Made by a program: the position numbers and the translations under genes
Part shown: positions 17,190 to 24,174 of the stretch, in pieces
Numbering within the stretch: position 1 is the first letter of the stretch
How the letters are laid out: every line of letters begins with the position of its first letter
DNA from: Oscillospiraceae bacterium
Lineage (GTDB): Bacteria > Bacillota > Clostridia > Oscillospirales > Oscillospiraceae
NCBI GenBank assembly: GCA_015067845.1
Contig: SVLT01000004.1
Span: forward strand, 1 to 64,000
Direction of reading: 5' to 3'
DNA: 64,000 bases
Notes under the pieces: generated by a model
What the model was told of the DNA's origin: nothing
The model's input: only the letters and a program-made list of their open reading frames with translations
Databases searched by the model: none

Positions 17190-17238
17190 TTTCATTACCT
17201 CCTGTAACAATCGGACGGTCAAGCCGTCTTCTGACAAC

Positions 17239-17266
17239 AGTATACCACATTTTTTGATTCTTGCAA
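17239..17266 (-). promoter_or_regulatory. Rubrerythrin promoter
   Basis: On the minus strand, TTGCAA (17266-17261), a 16-bp spacer and TATACT (17244-17239). It is separated by about 30 bp from the opposing dtxR-like promoter. I saw no clear DtxR-type 19-bp dyad between them. Confidence 0.55.
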
Positions 17267-17295
17267 TGGGAAAATTTATTTTTCCTGCGCAATAC

Positions 17296-17324
17296 TTGCA
17301 AATTTCTCTCTTTCATGGTATGCT
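17296..17324 (+). promoter_or_regulatory. Promoter of the DtxR-like regulator
   Basis: TTGCAA (17296-17301), 17 bp and TATGCT (17319-17324), ending 29 bp before the ATG. It is probably also used by the downstream transketolase genes. Confidence 0.55.
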
Positions 17325-17353
17325 AAGTGCAGCAAATACAAAGGAGATATGGT

Positions 17354-17722
17354 ATGGCATTGCAGGAATCCGGCGAAATGTATTTGGAAACCATTTTGGT
17401 CCTTTCCCGTGAAAAAGGACAGGTGCGTTCCGTGGATATCAGCGAACACATGGGTTATTCCAAGCCCAGCGTGTCCCGGGCCGTGGGTCTGCTGAAAAGC
17501 GATGGCTTCATCACCGTGGAAAAAGACGGTTATATCCATCTGACGGAAAAGGGCCTGACCCTGGCTGAGAAAATCCTGGACCGCCACACCATCCTCACCC
17601 AATTGCTGATCCGTCTGGGGGTATCCCGGGATACGGCGGTCAACGATGCCTGCCGGATCGAGCATGTCATCAGCGATGAGACATTTCATGCCATCCGGCA
17701 ACACATGAACGATTACACTTGA
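17354..17722 (+). CDS. DtxR/MntR-family metal-dependent regulator, iron-type ligands
   Basis: This 122-residue protein has a winged HTH (residues ~8-60: RSVDISEHMGYSKPSVSRAVGLLKSDGF) and a dimerisation/metal-binding helical domain. It lacks the SH3-like third domain of DtxR. The metal-site residues read GEMYLETI at the N-terminus and ACRIEHVISDE near residue 100. Those are the Met, Cys, Glu and His of DtxR/IdeR, whereas Bacillus MntR has Asp in place of the Met and Glu in place of the Cys. Iron sensing is therefore more likely than manganese. Start at 17354 from AAGGAG seven bases upstream. Confidence 0.85.
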   Translation: MALQESGEMYLETILVLSREKGQVRSVDISEHMGYSKPSVSRAVGLLKSDGFITVEKDGYIHLTEKGLTLAEKILDRHTILTQLLIRLGVSRDTAVNDACRIEHVISDETFHAIRQHMNDYT

Positions 17723-17745
17723 TATTTTTAACAGGAGGCAAATCC

Positions 17746-18591
17746 ATGACATCCAACGAAAAGAAGCAGCTGCAATGCATTGCAGCAAAGGTCCGTATGG
17801 GTATCATTGAATCCACCCATGGGGCCAAGGCCGGTCACCCCGGCGGCAGCCTGTCTGCCACAGAAATGTTCACCTATCTGTATTTCAAGGAGCTGAACAT
17901 CGATCCCAAGAATCCCAAGGCCGAAAACCGTGACCGCTTCGTGCTGTCCAAGGGCCACACTGCCCCCGGTCTGTATTCTGTCCTTGCCAACCGCGGCTTC
18001 TTCCCCGTGGAGGATCTGCCCACTCTGCGGCATATCGACAGCTACCTGCAGGGCCACCCCAATATGAACACCGTTCCCGGCGTGGATATGTCCACCGGCT
18101 CTCTGGGTCAGGGCATTTCCGTTGCTGTGGGTATGGCTCTGGGTGCCAAGCACCAGGGCAAGGATTTCCGTGTGTACACCCTCTTAGGTGACGGTGAGAT
18201 CCAGGAAGGCCAGGTTTGGGAGGCCTGCATGGCCGCCGCCCACTACAAGCTGGACAATCTGGTGGTGATCGTGGACAACAACGGTCTGCAGATCGACGGA
18301 AACATCGCCGACGTTATGAGCCCCTACCCCATTTTCGACAAGCTGGTAGCTTTCGGCTTCCACACCATCGCCATCGACGGCCATGACTATGACGCCATTG
18401 AAGCGGCTATGAACGAAGCAAAGACCGTCAAGGGTCAGCCCACCGCCATTCTGATGTCCACCACCAAGGGCAAGGACGTTTCCTACATGGAAAACGATGC
18501 CGCATGGCACGGCAAGGCACCCAACGACGCCGAATATGAGATCGCAATGAACGAATTGAAGGCAATTCTGGCAGAATTGGAGGGCAAATAA
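17746..18591 (+). CDS. Transketolase, N-terminal (thiamine-diphosphate) subunit
   Basis: This 281-residue subunit of a split transketolase binds the pyrophosphate of thiamine diphosphate. THGAKAGHPGGSLSATE and KGHTAPGLYSVLA hold the conserved histidines, and GDGEIQEGQVWEAC with VDNNGLQIDG is the Mg-ThDP motif. It interconverts pentose-phosphate sugars with its partner. It begins 23 bp after the regulator stop with an AGGAGG site and is probably in the same transcript. Confidence 0.93.
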   Translation: MTSNEKKQLQCIAAKVRMGIIESTHGAKAGHPGGSLSATEMFTYLYFKELNIDPKNPKAENRDRFVLSKGHTAPGLYSVLANRGFFPVEDLPTLRHIDSYLQGHPNMNTVPGVDMSTGSLGQGISVAVGMALGAKHQGKDFRVYTLLGDGEIQEGQVWEACMAAAHYKLDNLVVIVDNNGLQIDGNIADVMSPYPIFDKLVAFGFHTIAIDGHDYDAIEAAMNEAKTVKGQPTAILMSTTKGKDVSYMENDAAWHGKAPNDAEYEIAMNELKAILAELEGK

Positions 18592-18592
18592 G

Positions 18593-19531
18593 ATGGCAGA
18601 AGTAAAAAAAGTAGCAACCCGTGATGCCTACGGCGCTGCCCTGGCCAAGCTGGGCGCAGAATACGACAATTTGGTGGTTCTGGATGCCGACCTGGCAGGC
18701 GCCACCAAGACCGGCACTTTCAAGAAAGCTTTTCCCGAGCGTCATTTTGACTGCGGCATTGCCGAGGCCAACATGATGTGCATCGCCGCAGGTATGTCCA
18801 CCACCGGCCTGGTGCCTTTCGCATCCAGTTTCGCAATGTTCGCCGCCGGCCGCGCCTTTGAGCAGGTGCGTAACTCCATCGGCTATCCCCATCTGAATGT
18901 AAAAATCGGCGCTACCCACGGCGGTATCTCCGTGGGTGAGGACGGCGCAAGCCATCAGTGCTGCGAGGATTTCGCCCTCATGCGTTCCATCCCCGGCATG
19001 ACCATCATCTGCCCTGCCGACGGTGTGGAGGCCGAAGCCGCTGTCAGAGCCGCTTATGAGATCGAAGGCCCCGTTTACCTGCGTTTTGGCCGTCTGGCTA
19101 TCCCCCAGTTCCATGAGGAAGGCTTTAAGCTCCAGGTTGGCAAGGGTGAAATTCTCCGTGAAGGCAGTGATGTTGCCATCATTGCCAACGGCCTGCTGGT
19201 TTACGAAGCCATCCAGGCAGGCGAGATCCTGGCTGAGGCCGGCATCAACGCCATGGTCATCAACATGGCCACCATCAAGCCTCTGGACGAGGAGCTGGTG
19301 ATCGCAGCTGCCAAGAAGTGCGGCAAGGTCATCACCTGCGAGGAGCACTCCATCATCGGTGGTCTGGGCGAAGCCGTTGCCGCTGTGCTGGCTGAGAACT
19401 GCCCCACCGTCATGCGCCGCATCGGTGTAAACGATGAGTTCGGTCACTCCGGCCCTGCTGTGCCCCTGCTGAAACAGTTCGGTCTGGATGCCGACCACAT
19501 CGTGGAAGCCGCCAAGGAGCTGTGTAAGTAA
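18593..19531 (+). CDS. Transketolase, C-terminal (pyrimidine-binding) subunit
   Basis: This 312-residue protein carries the pyrimidine-binding domain (VVLDADLAGATKTGTF; FPERHFDCGIAEANMM with the catalytic glutamate; FASFAMFAAGRAFEQVRN). The C-terminal transketolase domain follows (EEHSIIGGLGEAVAAVL). It starts one base after the stop of the N-terminal subunit. The two chains together equal one conventional transketolase. Confidence 0.93.
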   Translation: MAEVKKVATRDAYGAALAKLGAEYDNLVVLDADLAGATKTGTFKKAFPERHFDCGIAEANMMCIAAGMSTTGLVPFASSFAMFAAGRAFEQVRNSIGYPHLNVKIGATHGGISVGEDGASHQCCEDFALMRSIPGMTIICPADGVEAEAAVRAAYEIEGPVYLRFGRLAIPQFHEEGFKLQVGKGEILREGSDVAIIANGLLVYEAIQAGEILAEAGINAMVINMATIKPLDEELVIAAAKKCGKVITCEEHSIIGGLGEAVAAVLAENCPTVMRRIGVNDEFGHSGPAVPLLKQFGLDADHIVEAAKELCK

Positions 19532-19543
19532 TTGAATTGTTTG

Positions 19544-19574
19544 GGTGCGCTGCCACACGACAGCGCACCTTTTT
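19544..19574 (+). terminator. Rho-independent terminator after transketolase
   Basis: GGTGCGCTG and CAGCGCACC form a 9-bp stem with an 8-base loop, directly followed by TTTTT. Confidence 0.85.
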
Positions 19575-19575
19575 A

Positions 19576-19741
19576 TGCCCTCCCCCGGGGGGAGGGTGGA
19601 TTTTTGCGAAGCAAAAAGACGGGAGAGGAACGGCGGCAGAGCGAGTATCGGAATAGGCCTATACATTCCAGTAAGCTATTGATTGCCGCCCGTATTCCTC
19701 TTCCGCCCCCTTGCGGGGGCACCTTCCCCTCGGGGGAAGGT
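19576..19741. repeat. Intergenic palindromic repeat, family D, copy 2
   Basis: The left end GCCCTCCCCCGGGGGGAGGG pairs internally, followed by CGGGAGAGGAACGGCGGCAG. The right end has CTGCC-type GATTGCCGCCCGTATTCCTC, GCCCCCTTGCGGGGGC and CCTTCCCCTCGGGGGAAGG. Outer arms are complementary over long stretches (GAGGAACGGCGGCA / TGCCGCCCGTATTCCTC). The copy at 35723 matches it along its full length. Confidence 0.8.
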
Positions 19742-19760
19742 ATATGGGCAGGCTTTTATC

Positions 19761-19789
19761 TTGTCATGATTGACTTCCTGTGCTATAAT
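19761..19789 (+). promoter_or_regulatory. Promoter of the RACo-like gene
   Basis: TTGTCA (19761-19766), 17 bp, TATAAT (19784-19789), 29 bp upstream of the ATG. Confidence 0.6.
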
Positions 19790-19818
19790 AAGAAAAATGC
19801 AATTTGTGAGGTTATCCT

Positions 19819-21747
19819 ATGGCAAAGGTAATTTTTCAATTGGAAGGCGCGGGGCAAGTGGCCATTGAAGCCAACGTTGGCGACAATCTTCTGGAACTGG
19901 CCCGTCGGGCCAATGTGGCCATCGATGCCCCCTGCTCCGGCAACGGCTCCTGCGGCAAATGCCGGGTGAAATTGCTGGAAGGCACCGTGGACTCCATCCC
20001 CTCCCGGCACATTTCCGAAGAAGAATTCGCTGCCGGCTGGCGGCTGAGCTGCAACTGCAAGGTGGTGGGCGACTGCACCGTTTTGGTGCCGGATATCGCA
20101 TCCGCCTATCAGTCCCGGATGAAGACCGCAGACCTGAGCAGCCCCAAGGAGATCGCCATTTTTGAGACTGCGCAAACGGAGCTGAAAGCCAGCGGCATTG
20201 CCTTCCACAATACATATCGCTGCGCTGTGCTCACCATGTCCGCCCCCTCGGAAGACGACACCATGCCGGACATTGAACGGCTGACATGGGCGGTGCAGGA
20301 AGCGTTGGGTGCATCCAAAGTGGAGATTCCCTATGCCGTCATGGTCAAGCTGGCCCGGGTTCTTCGGGAATTTGATTTCACCGTAGCAGTAAAAGGCCGT
20401 ATGGACGGTGATACATTCCGTTGCATGGAAGTATGCAACCCCAGCGACACCGCCTTGGTTGGCTGCGCCATTGACATTGGCACCACCACCGTCACCATGG
20501 TGCTGGTGGATATGGAAAACGGCAAAATTTTGGCCAAGGGATCTTCCGGTAACGGCCAAATTCGCTACGGCGCGGACGTGATCAACCGGATCATTGAGCA
20601 GAGCCGTCCCGGCGGCAAGGAAAAGCTGCAAAAGGCCATTGTGGACGAGACCCTGAGCCCCATCATCTGCAATCTGTGCCGGTCTGCCAAGATCGCTCCG
20701 GAAAGCATTGTGCGAATGAGCGTGGGCGCAAACACCACTATGAACCACCTGCTCATCGGCGTGGATGCCGACCCGGTGCGGATGGATCCCTATATCCCCA
20801 GCTTTTTCGGCTGGGAGGGTCTGCTGGCAGGAGATCTGGGCCTGCCTGCCAATCCTCTGGCGCCTGTCATTATCGCTCCCAATATTGGCTCCTATGTGGG
20901 CGGTGACATCACCGCCGGTACCCTGGCAAGCCTGATTTGGGACAAGGACGAAATGAGCCTGTTCATCGACCTGGGTACCAACGGCGAGATCGTCTTCGGC
21001 AACCGGGATTTCCTCATGAGCTGCGCCTGTTCCGCCGGTCCTGCCTTTGAGGGCGGCGATATTTCCTGCGGCATGCGTGCAACCGACGGCGCGGTGGAAG
21101 CCTGCGTTCTGGACAAGGACACCATGGAACCCACCCTGACCGTTGTGGGCGATGCCGGGCAAAAATGCGTGGGTATCTGCGGCAGCGGTATTATCGACAT
21201 CATCTCCGAGCTGTACCGCTGCGGCATCATCAACGCCAAGGGTCTGTTCGTCCGGGAGGGCAAGCGTGTGCTGCGGGATCAGCACGGCATGGGCCGCTAC
21301 ATCCTGGCGTTCCCCGAAGAAACAGAAACCGGCCGGGAAGTGTCCATCAACGAAGTGGATATCGACAACTTCATCCGTGCCAAGGGCGCGATCTTCTCCG
21401 CCATCGACACCCTCTTGCAGTCCGTGGATATGACGGTGGAGTGCATTGACCGGGTGTATGTGGCCGGCGGCATCGGCTCCGGCATCAACATGAAAAATGC
21501 AGTCAATATCGGTATGCTGCCGGATGTGGAGCTGGAGAAATTCAGCTATATCGGCAATTCCTCTCTCACCGGCGCGTACGCCATGGTCATCAGCGACGAG
21601 GCAACGGCAAAATGCGCCGAGGTGGGCGCAAATATGACCTATCTGGAGCTGTCCACCTATCCCGGCTATATGGATTCCTTCGTCGCCGCCTGCTTCATTC
21701 CCCACACGGATGCTGGATTGTTTCCCAGCAGCATCCAGGAGGTTTAA
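19819..21747 (+). CDS. RACo-like reductive activator of corrinoid proteins (2Fe-2S + ASKHA, DUF4445)
   Basis: This 642-residue protein has an N-terminal plant-type ferredoxin domain with cluster cysteines in CSGNGSCGKC (about residues 37-46) and SCNCK (near residue 77). A linker follows, then a large ASKHA ATPase domain (CAIDIGTTTVTMVLVD near residue 216, DLGTNGEIVFGN near 384, CGICGSG-like CVGICGSGIIDI near 455, VYVAGGIGSGINM near 548). Such proteins use ATP to reduce inactive Co(II) corrinoids in methyltransferases. No CODH/ACS or corrinoid protein lies in the window, so the partner is unknown. It is coupled to a DUF3786 gene whose start follows after one base. Confidence 0.85.
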   Translation: MAKVIFQLEGAGQVAIEANVGDNLLELARRANVAIDAPCSGNGSCGKCRVKLLEGTVDSIPSRHISEEEFAAGWRLSCNCKVVGDCTVLVPDIASAYQSRMKTADLSSPKEIAIFETAQTELKASGIAFHNTYRCAVLTMSAPSEDDTMPDIERLTWAVQEALGASKVEIPYAVMVKLARVLREFDFTVAVKGRMDGDTFRCMEVCNPSDTALVGCAIDIGTTTVTMVLVDMENGKILAKGSSGNGQIRYGADVINRIIEQSRPGGKEKLQKAIVDETLSPIICNLCRSAKIAPESIVRMSVGANTTMNHLLIGVDADPVRMDPYIPSFFGWEGLLAGDLGLPANPLAPVIIAPNIGSYVGGDITAGTLASLIWDKDEMSLFIDLGTNGEIVFGNRDFLMSCACSAGPAFEGGDISCGMRATDGAVEACVLDKDTMEPTLTVVGDAGQKCVGICGSGIIDIISELYRCGIINAKGLFVREGKRVLRDQHGMGRYILAFPEETETGREVSINEVDIDNFIRAKGAIFSAIDTLLQSVDMTVECIDRVYVAGGIGSGINMKNAVNIGMLPDVELEKFSYIGNSSLTGAYAMVISDEATAKCAEVGANMTYLELSTYPGYMDSFVAACFIPHTDAGLFPSSIQEV

Positions 21748-21748
21748 T

Positions 21749-22357
21749 ATGCAAATAGAAAACAACAAAGAAGAAGTGCCTTTTTCCTATTATGAAAATC
21801 TCTTTCGGGATTTAGCGCCCACCGCGGCAGTGGCACGCACCGGCGCAAAATGGGACGGCAGGGAATTTTATGTAAACCTAATTAACCGGGAGTTCGCCAT
21901 TTCCCATCCGGATTACGCCATCCGGGCCATGGACGGCGGCTCATTGCCGCCCCTGCCCACTCAGACCTTTCTTTTGCGTTATCTGCTGGAGGGCAAAACC
22001 GTTGCTGACAACGGCACTTGGCTGACCTTCCGGGAGATGCCCTGGGGCGAGCTGTACATCAAGCCCTACACCGGCCGGGTGCTGACCCGTGCGGCGTTCA
22101 CCTTCGGCACACGGATCGACGCGTTCCGCGCCGCCTGCGAGAAAATGGGCGCAACGGCAGTCAACCACGGCGATGCCGGGTATCAGTTCCATCTGCTGGG
22201 CGGTTACCGGATGCAGATTTTGGTCTGGGAGGGAGACGACGAGTTTCCGCCCAATGCCCAGATCCTCTATTCCGATAATTTCTCCGACGGCTTTGCCGCA
22301 GAGGACCGAGTGGTGGCCGGTGATATTCTGATTTCTGTGATCAAAGGGAATATGTGA
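21749..22357 (+). CDS. DUF3786 domain protein
   Basis: This 202-residue soluble protein is of unknown function. It shows the family's run of short blocks: EFYVNLINREFAISHPDYAI, FLLRYLLEGK and WLTFREMPWGELYI, ending with FPPNAQILYSDNFSDGFAAEDRVVAGDILI. DUF3786 proteins are known mostly from anaerobes, often beside corrinoid-enzyme genes. The adjacency to a RACo-like activator, with a one-base gap and GGAGG overlapping the upstream end, supports a shared role. I place no reaction on it. Confidence 0.8.
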   Translation: MQIENNKEEVPFSYYENLFRDLAPTAAVARTGAKWDGREFYVNLINREFAISHPDYAIRAMDGGSLPPLPTQTFLLRYLLEGKTVADNGTWLTFREMPWGELYIKPYTGRVLTRAAFTFGTRIDAFRAACEKMGATAVNHGDAGYQFHLLGGYRMQILVWEGDDEFPPNAQILYSDNFSDGFAAEDRVVAGDILISVIKGNM

Positions 22358-22360
22358 CAG

Positions 22361-22388
22361 AAAAAGCCTGCCATCCGGCAGGCTTTTT
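22361..22388. terminator. Bidirectional terminator between DUF3786 and sigG
   Basis: AAAAAGCCTGCC, loop ATCC, GGCAGGCTTTTT is a perfect 12-bp inverted repeat between convergent genes, with T tracts on both strands. Confidence 0.9.
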
Positions 22389-22392
22389 CCTT

Positions 22393-23172
22393 TTACGAAA
22401 CCGTCACGCTTTTGCGCATGGCGGAAATTGCGCCCTTTTCCAGCCGGGAGACCTGCGCCTGAGAGATCCCCACCATGTCCGCAACCTCCATCTGGGTCTT
22501 GCCGTCATAAAACCGCAGGGAGAGGATCTCCTTTTCCCGCTGCCCCAAGGCATTGAAGGCATTTTGAAGGGTGATGTGCTCCATCCAATGGCCCTCGGTG
22601 TTTTTTGTATCCCGCACCTGATCCATCACCGTCAGAGGATCGCCCCCATCGGCATACACCGGCTCGTACAGGCTCACGGGAGCGCACACCGCATCCAGAG
22701 CCTCGCTGATGCTCTCCACCGGCAGATCCAGCTCCTGAGATATCTCCTCCAAGGTGGGCTCTCTGCCCAGCCGCAGGAGCATCCCCTCCTTGCATTGCAG
22801 CACACGATAAGCCACATCCCGGATAGATCTGGAGACCCGGATGGCGCTGTTATCTCTGAGATAGCGGCGCACTTCTCCGGCGATCATGGGCACGCCGTAG
22901 GTGGAAAAACGGACATTTTTCGTGGGATCAAAATTGGAAATGGCTTTGATCAGGCCGATGCATCCCACCTGAAACAGATCGTCCGGGCTTTCGCCCCGCT
23001 TGTCAAATCGCTGGATCACGCTGAGCACCAGGCGCAGATTTCCCTCGATCAGCGCTTGACGGGCATCTTCATCCCCGGCGCTGGCTTTTTTCAGCAAATC
23101 CTCCATTTGGTCTGGCGGCAAGGTTCTTAGTCTTGCGGTATTAACACCGCAGATTTCTACTTTTCCCTGCAT
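22393..23172 (-). CDS. sigG: Sporulation sigma factor SigG
   Basis: This 259-residue late forespore sigma factor begins with KVEICGVNTARL, the N-terminus diagnostic of SigG. Region 2 (GNLRLVLSVIQRF and DLFQVGCIGLIKAISNFDPTKNVRFSTYGVPMI) matches closely. Region 3 (RVSRSIRDVAYRVLQ) is followed by the SigG/SigF-specific SLYEPVYADGGDPLTVMDQ. Region 4 carries the HTH MVGISQAQVSRLEKGAI. Start at 23172 behind AGGAGG. It stands alone here; in many Clostridia and Bacilli it follows spoIIGA-sigE, which are not seen. It shows the organism belongs to a spore-forming lineage. Confidence 0.95.
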   Translation of the reverse strand: MQGKVEICGVNTARLRTLPPDQMEDLLKKASAGDEDARQALIEGNLRLVLSVIQRFDKRGESPDDLFQVGCIGLIKAISNFDPTKNVRFSTYGVPMIAGEVRRYLRDNSAIRVSRSIRDVAYRVLQCKEGMLLRLGREPTLEEISQELDLPVESISEALDAVCAPVSLYEPVYADGGDPLTVMDQVRDTKNTEGHWMEHITLQNAFNALGQREKEILSLRFYDGKTQMEVADMVGISQAQVSRLEKGAISAMRKSVTVS

Positions 23173-23789
23173 TTGCAACCTCCTATTGACTTTGTTTCCA
23201 GTATCTCCACTTGGCGGCAGATGATACCTCAAAGTCTTTTGGTGATTTCACCAAAAAAATGTGGAAGGAGTTTCCTGTTTCCGGATTTTTTCCATCACTG
23301 TTTCCGAAAAAACCAACTTTTTCACCAAAAAAGAACTGGAACTTCCTTACAGTTTTTGTTTCCGTAACACGTAATTACCGCAACTTTTAAAACCGCATTT
23401 TTCTCAAAAAATGGCGTTTTTGTCCCGCGCCCCAAGGGGTGGTTTTCAGGTTTTTTTGTTGACAGAATTGACTTTTCCACATTTTCCACAACTTTTTCCA
23501 CAGGGCGGTTTTTGCAAAAAAAGTGCGAGGAAAATACCCCTTCGTTTACATAATTATTTTCGACTTTCTTCGACTTTTTTCCCACTTTTTCGCCCTCTGC
23601 ATTTTTCACAATACCTATTTTTCGTCCCCAAAAATTACCCTTGACAAATCCGCATTTTTCTGTTTTGGGCTCTCCGCATTTTGCTTTTCGGAAAAATAAT
23701 CTTTTTTTCAAAAAAGGGATTGATTTTATTGACAATAGGCGTTATAATGTTTCAATGTATGAGATTATGGCATAAGGAGGTGTAACACG
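23173..23789. other. T-rich gene-free region with clustered DnaA-box-like nonamers
   Basis: This 617-bp interval holds no convincing gene. The plus strand is strongly pyrimidine-biased and G-poor between about 23240 and 23720. TTTTCCACA, one base from the DnaA box TTATCCACA, occurs at 23473-23481, 23482-23490 and 23494-23502, the first two abutting; the related TTTTTCACA is at 23602-23610. A minus-strand open frame across 23322-23735 is Lys/Val-rich low-complexity and unlikely to be real. The rpsT promoter is at the right end. Confidence 0.55.
23720..23748 (+). promoter_or_regulatory. rpsT promoter
   Basis: TTGATT (23720-23725), 17 bp, TATAAT (23743-23748), followed by a leader of about 35 bases and AAGGAGGTG before the ATG at 23790. 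Confidence 0.65.
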
Positions 23790-24053
23790 ATGCCCAACAT
23801 TAAGTCCTCTAAGAAGGATGTCATTTCTTCCAAGATCGCTTACGAGAAGAACAAGGCAAACAAGTCCGAGTTGAAGACCAACCTGAAGAAGTTTGACGCC
23901 GCCCTGGTGTCCGGCGACAAGGCTGAGGCCGAGGCCGCTTACAAGGTTGCCATTAAGGCTGTTGACCAGGCTGTCAACAAGGGTCTGCTCCACAAGAACA
24001 ACGCTGCCCGCAAGAAGAGCAGCATGACTTTGAAGCTGAACAAGCTGGCCTGA
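23790..24053 (+). CDS. rpsT: 30S ribosomal protein S20
   Basis: This 87-residue, lysine- and alanine-rich helical protein binds 16S rRNA in the small subunit. The family pattern is clear: MPNIKSSKKDVISS at the start, AYKVAIKAVDQAVNKGLLHKNNAARKKS near the end. It is monocistronic with its own promoter and hairpin terminator. A strong AAGGAGGTG lies nine bases before the start. Confidence 0.97.
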   Translation: MPNIKSSKKDVISSKIAYEKNKANKSELKTNLKKFDAALVSGDKAEAEAAYKVAIKAVDQAVNKGLLHKNNAARKKSSMTLKLNKLA

Positions 24054-24067
24054 TTCTCTGAAAATAT

Positions 24068-24100
24068 CTCCTTCCGAGTTTGCCTTGGAGGGAGTTTTTT
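24068..24100 (+). terminator. Terminator after rpsT
   Basis: CTCCTTCC and GGAGGGAG form an 8-bp stem with one G-U pair around GAGTTTGCCTT, followed by TTTTTT. Confidence 0.7.
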
Positions 24101-24174
24101 CATACCCTTTTTCCCTCTTCCATTTGCCGGGAATATGGTGTATAATTTCCTTATCAACTACTCAGGAGCCGTAT

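Noticed and set aside
23473..23502. Chromosomal origin (oriC)
   Set aside because: The nonamers are suggestive, but dnaA, dnaN and rpmH are absent and no AT-rich unwinding element beside dnaA can be shown.
23322..23735. Lys/Val-rich minus-strand open frame of 137 codons
   Set aside because: It is the complement of the T-rich, G-poor tract, has low-complexity composition, no good ribosome site and no recognisable domain.
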